Part shown: piece by piece, positions 19,252-28,826 of the stretch
Layout of the letters: each line of letters opens with the position of its first letter
Numbering within the stretch: the first letter of the stretch is position 1
Origin: Actinokineospora auranticolor
Lineage (GTDB): Bacteria > Actinomycetota > Actinomycetes > Mycobacteriales > Pseudonocardiaceae
Direction: 5' to 3'
NCBI RefSeq assembly: GCF_002934265.1
Contig: NZ_PTIX01000025.1
Coordinates: 43,136-107,135 of the forward strand
Length of the DNA stretch: 64,000 bases
Translations under genes and position numbers: made by a program
Notes under the pieces: generated by a model
What the model saw: only the letters and a program-made list of their open reading frames with translations
Databases searched by the model: none
What the model was told of the DNA's origin: nothing

Positions 19252-19716
19252 CTACCTCCCCCGCGTCGGGACGGCGAGCGTGGTCTTGATCGGGTCGAGC
19301 ACGAACATCGTCGAATAGCGGCGCAGGTGCGGTGCGTTCTTCATGACCCGATCAGCCGTTTCCCGGTGCTGCCGCATATCGTCGGTCGCCAGGATCACCA
19401 CGTAATCGTGCTCGCCCGACACGTTGTAGAACTGCTGCACTTCCGGGGCGGCGAGCACCCATTCCCGAAACCGGTTGTGCGTTTCCGGTGATTCCTGGTC
19501 GAGGGTGACCAGGCACACGGCGAGCAGCGCGGGTGCCGGGTCGAGCACCGCGACCTCGCGCAGGAGCAGCCCGCTCGCCCGGTAGCGGTCGATCCGCCGC
19601 TGCACCGCGCTGGGTGAGAGCCCGACGAGTTCGCCCAGCGCGGCGAGGGTGCGGCCGCTGTCGCGCTGCAGCAGGTCGAGGAGCCGGTGGTCGGTGTCGT
19701 CGAGGTTCGCGGGCAC
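19252..19716 (-). CDS. Lrp/AsnC-family transcriptional regulator
   Basis: A 154-residue protein of standard Lrp/AsnC length. The N-terminal HTH spans DDTDHRLLDLLQRDSGRTLAALGELVGLSPSAVQRRI. A C-terminal RAM ligand domain includes VQQFYNVSGEHDYVVILATDD. The open frame extends upstream to 19965, but the GTG at 19716 puts the HTH at the N-terminus as in the family. It is divergent from an EamA-family exporter that it probably controls in response to an amino acid. Confidence 0.88.
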   Translation of the reverse strand: MPANLDDTDHRLLDLLQRDSGRTLAALGELVGLSPSAVQRRIDRYRASGLLLREVAVLDPAPALLAVCLVTLDQESPETHNRFREWVLAAPEVQQFYNVSGEHDYVVILATDDMRQHRETADRVMKNAPHLRRYSTMFVLDPIKTTLAVPTRGR

Positions 19717-19940
19717 GCGAGATTGTTGCGCGAAAGCCGGGAAACGCTCAATCGCGTCCCGCGCGGGTTCGGCTACGGTGGGCCTTGTCCGCACGAAATC
19801 GACGCGGACTCGAGACGGTTCGACAATGCGCGAGCGAGCGGGTTGAAGGGCATGGCCGGGCTGCGGCAATACCCGTCCACGCCATTCACAACGAGGTGGG
19901 CTGTGCCCCTGCTCGACCCTCCAGGAAACGGTTGTGGCTG

Positions 19941-20975
19941 ATGACTCCGATCTCCCTTGACCCATCCGAGCCGGTGCGCCGCCCTCCAGCCGGGCTGGCC
20001 CTCGGTCTCGCCCTCGGCGCGGTGGGCGCGATCGCCGTGGGCAGCGCCGCGCCCGCGCTCAAACTGCTCGCCGTGACCGCGCTGTCCCCGGTGAACGCCA
20101 TCCAGGCGCGGACCGTCGTCGGCGCGGTCGCGCTGCTGGCGGTGGCGCTGGTGTTGCGGCGCGGCAGGATGGCGGTGCGTCGGGCGGACTGGTGGCTGGT
20201 CGCGGTGTACGGAGTGCTGACCCTGGCGGTCAACCAGGTCGTCTACACCGTCGCCCTGGCGCGGCTGCCGGTCGGCGTGGCGCTGCTGCTGGAGTACCTC
20301 GCGCCGGTGCTGGTCGCGCTGTGGGTGCGGTTCGCGCGGCGCGAGCACGTGCCGCGCCTGCTGTGGGCCGGGATCGTCGTGCTGCTCGCCGGGCTCGCGC
20401 TGGTCACCCAGGTGTGGACGGCGGCGGCGCCGGACAGCCTCGGTGTCCTTTTCGGACTCCTCGCGGCGGTGACCCTCGCCGCCCGGTTCGTGTTGGCCGA
20501 GCGCGGTTTGCGCACGTACGACCCGCTGGTCATGGCGACCTGGGGCGCGTCCCTCGGCGCGGTCGCGCTGGTCGCGGCGGGTGTGGTCGCGCCGTTCCCC
20601 TGGCACGCGCTCACCGCGGTGAGCACCGTGGGATCGATCGGCGCGCCGGTGTGGGCGCTGGTGCTCTACGTCGGGCTCGTCGGCATGGCGGCCGCGATCC
20701 TGCTCGGCGCGGTGGCGCAGCGGCGCATCCCGTCGACCTCGGCGAGCCTCGTCGCGGCCGTGGAGATCGTGGTGGGCGGGGTGCTGGCCGCGGTTCTGCT
20801 CGGTGAGCACCTCGACAACGCGCAGTGGGCCGGGTGTGCGGCGATGCTGGCCGGGATCGTGCTGGCGCAGGTCGCGGTGGCCCGCCGGTCCGCGGCGCCC
20901 TCGGGGAGCCGGGCGCTCACGGCCGGGTTTCCGCCGCGGCCCGGCGGGGCATCAGGGCGACGAGCGGCAGGCTGA
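19941..20975 (+). CDS. EamA/RhaT-family (DMT) transporter
   Basis: A 344-residue membrane protein with about ten transmembrane segments in two EamA repeats. Examples are GAVGAIAVGSAAPALKLLAV and ALLLEYLAPVLVALWVRF in the first half and SLVAAVEIVVGGVLAAVLLGEHLD in the second. Drug/metabolite transporters of this type export amino acids or small metabolites. The adjacent divergent AsnC regulator points to an amino-acid-related substrate, which is inference. Its 3' end overlaps the broken MFS gene on the other strand by 59 bp. Confidence 0.9.
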   Translation: MTPISLDPSEPVRRPPAGLALGLALGAVGAIAVGSAAPALKLLAVTALSPVNAIQARTVVGAVALLAVALVLRRGRMAVRRADWWLVAVYGVLTLAVNQVVYTVALARLPVGVALLLEYLAPVLVALWVRFARREHVPRLLWAGIVVLLAGLALVTQVWTAAAPDSLGVLFGLLAAVTLAARFVLAERGLRTYDPLVMATWGASLGAVALVAAGVVAPFPWHALTAVSTVGSIGAPVWALVLYVGLVGMAAAILLGAVAQRRIPSTSASLVAAVEIVVGGVLAAVLLGEHLDNAQWAGCAAMLAGIVLAQVAVARRSAAPSGSRALTAGFPPRPGGASGRRAAG

Positions 20976-21676
20976 GCGCGGTGACAGCCAGGACCACGAC
21001 GAGGGTGACCCCCATCGCGTGCGCCTGCCCGGAGGTCGCGGCCTGGAAGTAGGTCGACGTGACCGCGGCCGACCCGATCGCCGACGCGAGCTGCTGGATC
21101 GAGCTGAACGACCCGCCGGCGCTGCCCGCCCATGGCGGCGAACCCGGCGACGACGAGCCCCAGGGGGAGCGGCAGCAGACCGAGGGAGGCGCCCTCCGGG
21201 CCGGTGTGCAGCCCTTCCCGCAAGAACGGGGGCAGCACGAAGAGCAACCCCGTACCCGCGGCGACGGGGACGACGCCCCAACCGTTGGTCGAGCCCTCGA
21301 TCAGGCCGTACAGCAGGCCGAGCATGGTCACCCCGAGCAGGCCGGAGGCGCGGCCGTCGACCACGGTGGCCCGGTTGGCGTCGTCATCACGCGGGAGGAC
21401 CCTGGCGGCGATGACCAGCCCGACAACCCCCAGGACGATGTTGATCAGAAAGATCGGCCGCCAGGACAGGCCGAACAGGTCGGCGCTGATGAGGAAGCCC
21501 GCCAAGACCGGACCGCCGACACTCGAAAGCGCCAGAACCGGCCCGAACAACCCGAACGCCTTGGCGAACATGTCGCGGTCGAACGCCTTGGTCATGACCG
21601 CCACGCCCTGCGGGATGAGCAGCGCCCCGAACGCGCCCTGCGCGACCCGGGCGGCGATGATCGTCGAGGTAGTCAT
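20917..21676 (-). pseudogene. Broken DHA2-type MFS transporter (5' and internal deletions, frameshift)
   Basis: It starts at an ATG with GAAGGA upstream, then jumps after a few residues to the middle of an MFS protein (AARVAQGAFGALLIPQG), so roughly the first three membrane helices are missing. Good MFS sequence continues to LVVAGFAAMGG near 21131. There the frame changes, and the alternate frame gives a normal MFS C-terminus (SFSSIQQLASAIGSAAVTST ... LVALMPRR, stop at 20917). The segment that should lie between is absent. About 250 codons remain of a normal 480-500, so the product cannot work. Confidence 0.85.
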
Positions 21677-21940
21677 GGGGACGTCCTTCTCGGCTTCGAC
21701 GGGCCGCCCTCCCTGGACGACCTCACCCCCACTACGAACGTCCCCGCCCCGATCCGACACCGCCTTCGGAACTTTCCGGGAACGTCAGCCCCTCAACCGT
21801 CGGCCACCAGGCGCGGACAGGTTCGGTGGGATGAACGCCGGGTGGCACATCGAGTCGGGCCGGGTGAGCGCTGCGCGGCTACCCCGAACGGCCGAGTCCG
21901 CCGGGGAGCCGCGCACGCGTTCCGGTGTCCCGCGGTCCGA

Positions 21941-22714
21941 CTAAGCGGGGCGCGCGACCTCGTCGCTGAGTTGGATGACGGTGAACTCCACCTGGGACTG
22001 GCCCTCCTGCCAGGTCGCCACCACCGTGGAGCCCTTCGCCACCAGGGTTTCGTCGCTGCCCTGGTTGGCGCCGAGGTGGATCAGGCCCTGGCTGCCGTTG
22101 GTGCAGTAGTAGGACAGGTGCGCGCGCAGGCCGGGGTGGGTCACGGCTTCCAGTGCTCGGGTCCACTGCTCGGTCGCCTCGGCCTTGAGCGGCAGGACGC
22201 TCTCCGGGCCGTCGCCGAGGGTCAGGGCGGTGCGCATGGCGTCGAACAGGGTGCCGTCGGAGGCGAGTCTCGGGTAGGCGACGTACCACTGGCCGGACCA
22301 GGCCTCGTCGGTGAGGTCGATGCCGTGCCGCGCCACCAGGGGAGCCAGGTCCGCGCCGCGCACCAGGCCGGGCGCGATCGCCACCTCGGCCAGGTCGGCC
22401 GCGAACCCCTGGTCCGGGGCGGCGTCCAAGTCGTCGAACTCGAAGAACGAGCGCGCCGCGTCGAACCGCGACGGGGGCTCGCCCTGGTCGAACAGCCCGC
22501 AGTCCAGGACGACCGGCTCCGCGCCGCTCAGCGCGGCGGGCCGGACCCACGCCGGATCGCTGTCGTACCCGAACTCGTCGAAGACGTTGCCGCCCACGTA
22601 GGTGGCGTAGTCGGCGTCGGGCGGGTAGGTGGCGAGGGGGGCGCCGAGCACGATCTCGAAGGCTTGGGTGAGCTGCCCGCGCCAGTCGTCGGGTAACGTG
22701 GATTCGTGGTTCAC
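21941..22714 (-). CDS. Hypothetical protein
   Basis: A 257-residue acidic, soluble protein I do not recognise. It has no signal peptide or membrane helix. It contains many Asp/Glu and aromatic residues (DADYATYVGGNVFDEFGYDSD, RSFFEFDDLDAAPD) and a C-terminal beta-rich stretch (GSTVVATWQEGQSQVEFTVIQLSDEV). The start is GTG at 22714. It lies alone between a broken MFS gene and a TetR gene. Normal codon use supports it as a real gene. Confidence 0.7.
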   Translation of the reverse strand: MNHESTLPDDWRGQLTQAFEIVLGAPLATYPPDADYATYVGGNVFDEFGYDSDPAWVRPAALSGAEPVVLDCGLFDQGEPPSRFDAARSFFEFDDLDAAPDQGFAADLAEVAIAPGLVRGADLAPLVARHGIDLTDEAWSGQWYVAYPRLASDGTLFDAMRTALTLGDGPESVLPLKAEATEQWTRALEAVTHPGLRAHLSYYCTNGSQGLIHLGANQGSDETLVAKGSTVVATWQEGQSQVEFTVIQLSDEVARPA

Positions 22715-22812
22715 GGGCAGACCCTACGATCCGGTGTGGATGCGGTCGACGGCGACCCGGACCGCGATTGTCCACAGAGGAGTCGGATACCGGTCGGCCG
22801 GGAGCCTGACCG

Positions 22813-23445
22813 TCAGCGGGGGTCGCGGAGCAGTCCGGCGTCGTTGAGCAGGACGCGGACCTCGCGCGTGAAGCCCTCGATGTCGTCGAGCCCGAAGGCG
22901 GTGTACTGCAGGACGAAGCCGTGCAACAGCGCCATCACCACCCGCGCACCGCGGGCGGGGTCCAGTTCGGACGGTACAGTGCCCGCTCCCCTACCCGCGC
23001 GGAGCGCGTCGGCGATGTGCCCGCGCACGCGTTCGAAGCCCGCTTCGGCCCGCTGCCGCAGCTCGGGGTGGCGCAGCAACTCGCCCCAGGCCTGGACCAC
23101 GCAACGCAGGAGCTCGTCGACCGGCATGGCCTGGCCCGCCTCGTCGACGGCGCGGTCGGCGCCGAACGGCTCGATCGCCGCCGCGACCAGGTCGGCGACC
23201 GTCACTTCGCCCGCCAGACGCTCGACCGGCTCGAACATCACCCGGAACGCGTCGCCCGCGATCTCGAGGATGATCTCCTCCTTGCCCGCGAAGTAGCGGT
23301 AGGGAGCGCCGACGGACACGCCCGCTTCGGCCGCGATGTCGGGCATCGAGGTCTGGTGGAAACCGTCCCGCGAGAAGCGGCGGCGCGCGGCCGCCACGAT
23401 CCGCGACCGGTTCGCGGCCCGGCGTTCTGCGGTGATGCGTGGCAT
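22813..23445 (-). CDS. TetR-family transcriptional regulator
   Basis: A 210-residue TetR repressor. The N-terminal HTH is IVAAARRRFSRDGFHQTSMPDIAAEAGVSVGAPYRYFAGKEEI, and the C-terminal ligand domain is helical. The ATG at 23445 has GGAGGG upstream; the frame extends to 23505 but would run into the operator. Two related palindromes lie in the gap to the divergent decarboxylase-like gene, the expected arrangement for control of both. Confidence 0.92.
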   Translation of the reverse strand: MPRITAERRAANRSRIVAAARRRFSRDGFHQTSMPDIAAEAGVSVGAPYRYFAGKEEIILEIAGDAFRVMFEPVERLAGEVTVADLVAAAIEPFGADRAVDEAGQAMPVDELLRCVVQAWGELLRHPELRQRAEAGFERVRGHIADALRAGRGAGTVPSELDPARGARVVMALLHGFVLQYTAFGLDDIEGFTREVRVLLNDAGLLRDPR

Positions 23446-23460
23446 GACGCCCTCCTCCAT

Positions 23461-23528
23461 GAATGAACGGTCATTCGCCTTGACTCTTCGGTCCCAGGCG
23501 CTCACGACAACAGTGAATGGTCGTTCAC
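23461..23528. promoter_or_regulatory. Paired TetR-type operators
   Basis: Two related imperfect palindromes: GAATGAACGGTCATTC at 23461-23476 and GTGAATGGTCGTTCAC at 23513-23528. Both share the pattern TGAAyGGTCrTTCA, and each lies just upstream of one of the two divergent genes. The palindromes are seen directly; binding by the adjacent TetR protein is inferred. Confidence 0.75.
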
Positions 23529-23543
23529 GGAGGGAGCCTTGGC

Positions 23544-24539
23544 ATGACCGACCTGAAGCTCAAGGTGGGCGTCTACCGGTACGAGCACACCGAACCGCTG
23601 TTCGACGGGCGGGTGCGGATCAGCGGCCTGGACGCGACCCTGGTGACCTCACCCCTGATCTCCGACGTCTTCCGCCGGATGGCCGAGGGTGAGCTGGACG
23701 TCGCGGAGTTCGGCCTGACCTACTTCCTGCGCGCGTTCGACCTGCCCGACTCGCCCTTCCTGGCCCTACCGATCTTCCCGAACCGCAACTTCCGCCACTC
23801 GGCGCTGTTCGTGCACACCGACAGCGGCATCGAGCGCCCGGAAGACCTCCCGGGCAAAACCATCGGCGAGTTCGCCCTCTACGGCTCCGACCCGGGCGTC
23901 TGGGTGAAAGGCGTGCTGGCCGAGGAGTACGGCGTCACGCCCGAGCAACTGGACTGGGTGATCGGCGGCACCGACCGCCCGATCCCCCCGTTCGACTGGA
24001 TCCCGCAGCCCGTCCCGGACGGCGTCCGCGCCCGCCACACCGACCGGACCTTGAGCGCCATGCTCGAAGCGGGCGAGATCGACGCCCTCCTCTCGGTCGA
24101 CGTCCCCCAAACCCTGCTCAACGGCACGACCAAGAAGATCCGGCGGCTGTTCGTCGACTACGAAGCTGTCGAACGGGAGTACTACCGCCGAACCGGCATC
24201 TTCCCGATGATGCACGTCGTGGCGATCCGCCGGGAGCTGGCGGAGGTCCCGGGCCTGGTCGAGTCGGTCTACCGGGCGTTCCGCGAGGCCAAGGAGATCG
24301 TGCAGGACCGGTACCGGGCCAACGCGGCCAAGCAGCACATGGCCGTGATCACCCCTTGGTTCAGCGAGCTGTTCGCGGAAAACCGCGCGCTGCTGGGCGA
24401 GGACTGGTGGCCCTACGGCACCGCAGCGAACCGGAAAGCAGTCGACACGTTCCTTCGCTACCACCACGAACAGGGCCTATCCCGACGGCTGCTCACCTGC
24501 GAGGACATCTTCGTCCCCAACCTGCTCGACACAACGTGA
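23544..24539 (+). CDS. 4,5-dihydroxyphthalate decarboxylase-like / substrate-binding-fold protein
   Basis: A 331-residue protein resembling the 4,5-dihydroxyphthalate decarboxylase (Pht5) group, which shares the fold of NMT1/TauA-type binding proteins. Family-like segments are VGVYRYEHTEPLFDGRVRIS, GELDVAEFGLTYFLRAF and the C-terminal PYGTAANRKAVDTFLRYHHEQGLS. No signal peptide is visible, so it is cytoplasmic and probably an enzyme in aromatic-acid breakdown. The ATG has GGAGGGAG upstream. It is divergent from a TetR gene. Substrate unknown. Confidence 0.75.
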   Translation: MTDLKLKVGVYRYEHTEPLFDGRVRISGLDATLVTSPLISDVFRRMAEGELDVAEFGLTYFLRAFDLPDSPFLALPIFPNRNFRHSALFVHTDSGIERPEDLPGKTIGEFALYGSDPGVWVKGVLAEEYGVTPEQLDWVIGGTDRPIPPFDWIPQPVPDGVRARHTDRTLSAMLEAGEIDALLSVDVPQTLLNGTTKKIRRLFVDYEAVEREYYRRTGIFPMMHVVAIRRELAEVPGLVESVYRAFREAKEIVQDRYRANAAKQHMAVITPWFSELFAENRALLGEDWWPYGTAANRKAVDTFLRYHHEQGLSRRLLTCEDIFVPNLLDTT

Positions 24540-24634
24540 CCCTGCGGTCCGCACCGGCAGACGCGGTCCGGTACGGACTCGCTGTCCAGTACCGCGGCGC
24601 GCGGGGCAGGCACCGCACAGGCTAGTTTGCCCCG

Positions 24635-25075
24635 GTGAGTCTCCTCGATGACGTCGCAGAGCGCGACGGCTGGCGGTGCTGGGTGTGCGACGAGCCGGTC
24701 GACGCCGACATGTCGGTGAACGACCCGCGCGGGCCGAGCGTCGACAGCCGGACCGCCGATCGCAAGGCGAAGGTGGCCGAGCGGCTCGCCCACCGCGGGT
24801 GCAACACCCGCAAGGGGGCGGTCAAGGTGGTCATCCCCTGGCCGGACCGCCTGCACGTGGTCGAGCCCGCGCCGCTGATCGCGGTCGCCGGGCGGTTGGA
24901 GCGCAAAGGGGGCCGCGAGACGGTCGCCCGCTGCCCGACCCAACAGGACGCCCGCGAGGCGGCGGACTGGTTGGCCGACCGGCTGTCCCGGCTCGTCCCG
25001 GGGTTGCCGGTGACCACGAACGTCGAGGCGGGTGGCGGCCAGTTCCTCGTGGTCGTGGCCACCGGCAGGCGCTGA
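24635..25075 (+). CDS. HNH-like zinc-binding protein
   Basis: A 146-residue protein. The N-terminus has RDGWRCWVC (Cys15, Cys18) and, about 40 residues on, AHRGCNTRKG, which together resemble the two zinc-binding halves of HNH nucleases. The central His-Asn-His set is not convincingly complete; PRGPSVDS stands where it should be. The C-terminal half has no recognisable fold. It could be an inactive or diverged HNH protein. The start is GTG with a weak ribosome site. Confidence 0.6.
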   Translation: MSLLDDVAERDGWRCWVCDEPVDADMSVNDPRGPSVDSRTADRKAKVAERLAHRGCNTRKGAVKVVIPWPDRLHVVEPAPLIAVAGRLERKGGRETVARCPTQQDAREAADWLADRLSRLVPGLPVTTNVEAGGGQFLVVVATGRR

Positions 25076-25085
25076 CCGGAGGGCG

Positions 25086-25961
25086 TCAGGAACTCGCCCA
25101 CACCGACCACCGCCGCGCCGCGACCCAGTCCCGGATCCGGCCGAACCGCACCCCGAGCAGCCGCTGGGGTTCGGGGGCGAAGAGGTCCGGGGCGGCGACC
25201 TCGGCGTACCGGTACACCCCGGCGACCCCCGCGGCCCCGACCGCACCCATGACCTGGGCCAACGCCGCCTCGAAGGTGTCGACGCCGAGCGGGGTGTAGG
25301 TCACCTCCTTGGCCAGCGCGGCGCTGAAGGCGGCGGCGAGTCCCGGTCCGTCGACGGCCTCGGGGCCGCCGAGCCGCACCACCGCGCCCTCGATGTCCGG
25401 GGTGTCCAGCGCGGCCACGGTCGCCTCGGCGAGGTCGCCGTGCGAGATCCACGCGACCCGGCGGTCGGCGGCCAGCGGGTAGGCGAGCACGCCGTCGTTG
25501 ACCAGCGCGGGGCCGTTCCACGGGCTGAACAGGTTGTCCAGGTAGACCGGCGGCCGCAGTACGACGACCGGGAGCCCGCTCTCGCGGAAGACCCGCTCGG
25601 CGGCGCGGCGCGTCTCGTAGGCCGCCAGGCCGGTGTCCTCGTCGGGCACGGGGGTGTTGGTGTTGTAGACCAACCGGGACACCCCGGCCGCGCGGGCGGC
25701 GTCGACCACGTTGTGCGCGTAGGTGGTCACCAGGTCGGCGTCGTACACCAGGGGCAGCACCACCGACGCGTGGGTGACGCCCTCGAACGCGGTGCGCACC
25801 GCTGCCGCGTCGGCGAGATCGCCCTCCACCACCGGCAATCCCGGAACGGTCCTTCCCGGCCTGACGAAGCCGATGGCCTCGCGGTCACGCAGAGCACGGG
25901 CAACTGCCCCACCCTGGAAGCCCCGCGCGCCGATCACCAGATAGCGCCTCTCAGCTGACAT
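25086..25961 (-). CDS. NmrA-like NAD(P)-binding protein
   Basis: A 291-residue atypical short-chain dehydrogenase. The N-terminal dinucleotide motif is VIGARGFQGGAV (G-x-x-G-x-x-G type); RLVYNTNTPVPDED and VLRPPVYLDNLF follow. Such proteins act as NADP sensors or epimerase/reductase-like enzymes. The ATG at 25961 has GGAGGACAAGG upstream and overlaps the end of the MFS gene by 11 bp, so the two are co-transcribed. Confidence 0.85.
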   Translation of the reverse strand: MSAERRYLVIGARGFQGGAVARALRDREAIGFVRPGRTVPGLPVVEGDLADAAAVRTAFEGVTHASVVLPLVYDADLVTTYAHNVVDAARAAGVSRLVYNTNTPVPDEDTGLAAYETRRAAERVFRESGLPVVVLRPPVYLDNLFSPWNGPALVNDGVLAYPLAADRRVAWISHGDLAEATVAALDTPDIEGAVVRLGGPEAVDGPGLAAAFSAALAKEVTYTPLGVDTFEAALAQVMGAVGAAGVAGVYRYAEVAAPDLFAPEPQRLLGVRFGRIRDWVAARRWSVWASS

Positions 25962-27339
25962 TCCTTGTCCTCCAATGATTAGGCCGAAGGGACAGCGCGG
26001 ACAGCGCGCCCAGCAACGCCAGCCCGGCGGAAACCAGGAACGCCAGGGAGAACCCGGCGGTGAGCGCGTCGGGGTCGGCCGGTCCGCCGACCGCCGCGGC
26101 GATCCCGCTGAGCACCGCCAGCCCGACAACCGACCCGAACTGCTGGCTGGTGTTGACCAGTCCGGACGCCAACCCGACCTCCCCCGGCGCGGCCTCGGCG
26201 GTGGCCGCCGCGGTGGTGGTGATCGCCACCAGCGGCAGGCCGATCCCCAACACCAGGCTGGGGAACAGCACATCACCGACGAACGACCCGTCCACCGAGA
26301 TCCGCGACAACCAGGCCAGGCCGACGGCGACCAGACCGAACCCGCCGACCAGCACCGCGCGTGGACCGAACCGGCCGATCACCCGCCCCGCACAGGAGGC
26401 GACCGCGATGACCGTCAACGACAGCGGCAGCAGCCCCAGCCCGCCGAGCACCGGCGGGTAGCCCAGCACGTCCTGCATCCACACGCTGATCAGGAAGAAC
26501 GCCGGGAACAGCACGACCTGCCCGAGACCGGAGAGCAGGTTCGCCGCGCGCACCATCGGCCTGCGGATCACCGCCGGTGGCACCAGCGGGTGGGCGACCT
26601 TGGTCTGCGTCACGGCGAACGCCACCAGCAGCGCGACCGCCAGCCCGCCCGTGACCAGGGTGGTGGCGCCGGTCCAGCCGTCGACACCGGCGTTGACCAG
26701 GGCGTAGGCCAGCAGTCCCAACCCGGCGGTGCCGACGAGCGCGCCGCCGACGTCGAACCCGCCGGTCCGCTCGCGCGGCGCCTCCGGGCGCAGCACCCGC
26801 GGCGCGAGCGCGGCGAGCGCCAGACCCGCGAGCACGTTCAGCGCGAACGTGGACCGCCACCCCAGCCACCCGGTCAGGACACCGCCCAGCACCGTGCCCG
26901 CGGCGCCACCCGCGCCCGCCATCGCGGCGAACACACCGAGCGCCCGGTCGCGCCCAGGACCCGCCGGGAACAGCGCGAGGAGCAGGGCGAACGCCGCCGC
27001 GGCCGCGATCGCCGCGCCGACCCCCTGCACCGCGCGAGCCGCGACGAGCTGGCCGACGCCGCCCGCGACGGCCCCCGCCGCCGACCCGACCACCAGCACA
27101 CCGAGCCCGGCGGCGAACAGCCCGCGCCGGGTGAACCGGTCCGCGGCGCGACCGCCGAGCAGCAGCAACCCGCCGAAGGTGACCAGGTAGGCGTTGGCCA
27201 CCCAGGACAGCGCGGCGGGCGCGACCGCGAACCGCGCGCCGATCGACGGGGCCGCCACGTTGATGATCGCGGTGTCCAGGACGAGCAGGAACTGGGTGCC
27301 CGCCAGCAACGCGAGCGCGCGACGCGCGGCGCGGTCCAT
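25951..27339 (-). CDS. DHA2-type MFS drug exporter
   Basis: A 462-residue major-facilitator protein with about 14 membrane segments. N-terminal landmarks are FLLVLDTAIINVAAPSI (the LDxTIVNVALP-like motif C region) and GGRAADRFTRRGLF. GAAGTVLGGVLTGWLGWRS carries the antiporter motif. It is intact, unlike the similar broken gene at 20917-21676. It is translationally coupled to the NmrA-like gene and lies 135 bp downstream of an AraC regulator on the same strand. Confidence 0.92.
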   Translation of the reverse strand: MDRAARRALALLAGTQFLLVLDTAIINVAAPSIGARFAVAPAALSWVANAYLVTFGGLLLLGGRAADRFTRRGLFAAGLGVLVVGSAAGAVAGGVGQLVAARAVQGVGAAIAAAAAFALLLALFPAGPGRDRALGVFAAMAGAGGAAGTVLGGVLTGWLGWRSTFALNVLAGLALAALAPRVLRPEAPRERTGGFDVGGALVGTAGLGLLAYALVNAGVDGWTGATTLVTGGLAVALLVAFAVTQTKVAHPLVPPAVIRRPMVRAANLLSGLGQVVLFPAFFLISVWMQDVLGYPPVLGGLGLLPLSLTVIAVASCAGRVIGRFGPRAVLVGGFGLVAVGLAWLSRISVDGSFVGDVLFPSLVLGIGLPLVAITTTAAATAEAAPGEVGLASGLVNTSQQFGSVVGLAVLSGIAAAVGGPADPDALTAGFSLAFLVSAGLALLGALSALSLRPNHWRTRNVS

Positions 27340-27474
27340 CGCGCCCCCTTTCCCCGCCGGACAACCTGACCCAACCGGGATTCCACAGAGGACCCGGTGA
27401 CCCCAGCGTGGTCGAGTCCGCGAGTGGGTTCAACGAGTATCCGACCGGAGTCGCTTAACAACCGTCCAGTCGAC

Positions 27475-28422
27475 TCAGCCCTGGTGGAGCTGCCGGTATT
27501 CGCCCGGGGTCGTCTCGAAGAACTTGCGGAAGGCCAAGTGGAAGCCCACGACGCTCTGGTAGCCGACCCGCGCGGAGACCACGCCCAGCGGAACCGAGGC
27601 GTCGGCCAGCAACCGGGCCGCCTCGCGCATCCGGCAGGACGTCAGGTGGCCCGCGGGCGCCTCACCGACGAGCTTGCGGAAGCAGGCGGTGAACGCCGAA
27701 CGGGACATGCCCACCTCGCGGGCCAGCGACTCCACCGTCCACGGCTCGTCGAACCGGGTGTACATGATCAGCAGCGCCGTACCGATCTCCGGGTGCCGCG
27801 CGGCGGCGAGCACCTCCGGCCGCTCCAGCATGCCTTGCAGCAGCGGGCGCAGGGTCAGCACGAACGCCATCTCGAACACCCGCAACGTGATCAGCTGCGC
27901 GCCGGGCCCATCACCGTGGTGACCGAGGAGCAGGTCGATGACCTCACGCAACAACGGCTCCTCGGCGATCCGCGCCGCCTCCAACACCATCACCCACGGC
28001 AACGCCCGGTAAAGCGATGAGGCGACACCCGCGTCGAAGTGCAACCCCGCGCACAGGATTCGGCTCGGCTCCCCGTCCCCGCCCAGGGTGATGTGCTCGG
28101 ACGAGCCGGGGGCGCGGTCGGAGAGCAGGCGTTCGATCGGGACGCCGCGCCGCTCCGGCCGGTCCGACATCCGGTGCGCCACACCGGTGGGAAACACCGC
28201 GAGGTCACCCGCGCGCAGCCGAACGGGTGCCGTTCCGTCCGCGGTGATCCAGCAGACACCCTCGTCGACGTAGTGCAGCACCGCGCAGGTCCGCTCGGTA
28301 TCCCCCTCGACCGCCCACGGTGCCCGCGCATGCCACCAGCTGTGGAAGACACCGGTGAGGCGGATCGGCCGCAGCAGCTCGCTCAGCAGGTCCTGCCCCT
28401 GCGCCCCAACCCCCGCTGTCAC
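27475..28422 (-). CDS. AraC-family regulator with N-terminal cupin domain
   Basis: A 315-residue regulator. The cupin ligand domain (about residues 20-190) includes VLHYVDEGVCWITADGTAPVRLRAGDLAVFP. The C-terminal two-helix-turn-helix domain spans WTVESLAREVGMSRSAFTACFRKLVGEAP to GYQSVVGFHLAFRKFFETTPGEYR. The GTG at 28422 is chosen; the frame opens 16 residues earlier with a Gly/Trp/Arg-rich segment unlike the family. It probably controls the MFS/NmrA pair downstream. Confidence 0.88.
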   Translation of the reverse strand: MTAGVGAQGQDLLSELLRPIRLTGVFHSWWHARAPWAVEGDTERTCAVLHYVDEGVCWITADGTAPVRLRAGDLAVFPTGVAHRMSDRPERRGVPIERLLSDRAPGSSEHITLGGDGEPSRILCAGLHFDAGVASSLYRALPWVMVLEAARIAEEPLLREVIDLLLGHHGDGPGAQLITLRVFEMAFVLTLRPLLQGMLERPEVLAAARHPEIGTALLIMYTRFDEPWTVESLAREVGMSRSAFTACFRKLVGEAPAGHLTSCRMREAARLLADASVPLGVVSARVGYQSVVGFHLAFRKFFETTPGEYRQLHQG

Positions 28423-28697
28423 GCCACCCCTCCCCCGCCACCATCCGCGCCAGCCTACCGGCCCGACCACCTCCCCCGACTCGTTCGCCCCGGGACAGCG
28501 CGCTCACCACATCCCGCACCGGCGCCGCGAGTGCACCTGCACGGTCACCGCGGCGGTGACCGTGCCGATCCATCCACTTGGAACCCAGCCGCGCCCGGGC
28601 GGGCGCGACGGACCAGGGGTCCATAGTGGACGCACCAGGGCCTTTGGTCCTCTTTGGTACCGCGACCGCCACGGTCCTTCCGGCGCAGCGGAAAGAC

Positions 28698-28730
28698 GTG
28701 TTCGACTGTGGAAATTCAGCAGTCGAACAC
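28698..28730. promoter_or_regulatory. Perfect 11-bp inverted repeat
   Basis: Arms GTGTTCGACTG (28698-28708) and CAGTCGAACAC (28720-28730) flank an 11-bp AT-rich centre. One arm-to-arm spacing is 22 bp, about two helical turns, which would suit a dimeric regulator. It lies about 270 bp upstream of the secreted binding-protein gene. What binds is unknown. Confidence 0.6.
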
Positions 28731-28826
28731 GCCGCGCGCGAACCCGACCGGCAAAACAAATTCTTCCCCGATCATCGGCACGTTAAACACAGACAACCCG
28801 AGTGCGGATCGGCTAACGTGGCACCA

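Noticed and set aside
24635..25075. An active HNH homing or restriction endonuclease
   Set aside because: Zinc-type Cys pairs are present but the central His-Asn-His catalytic set is not convincing, so it is called HNH-like only.
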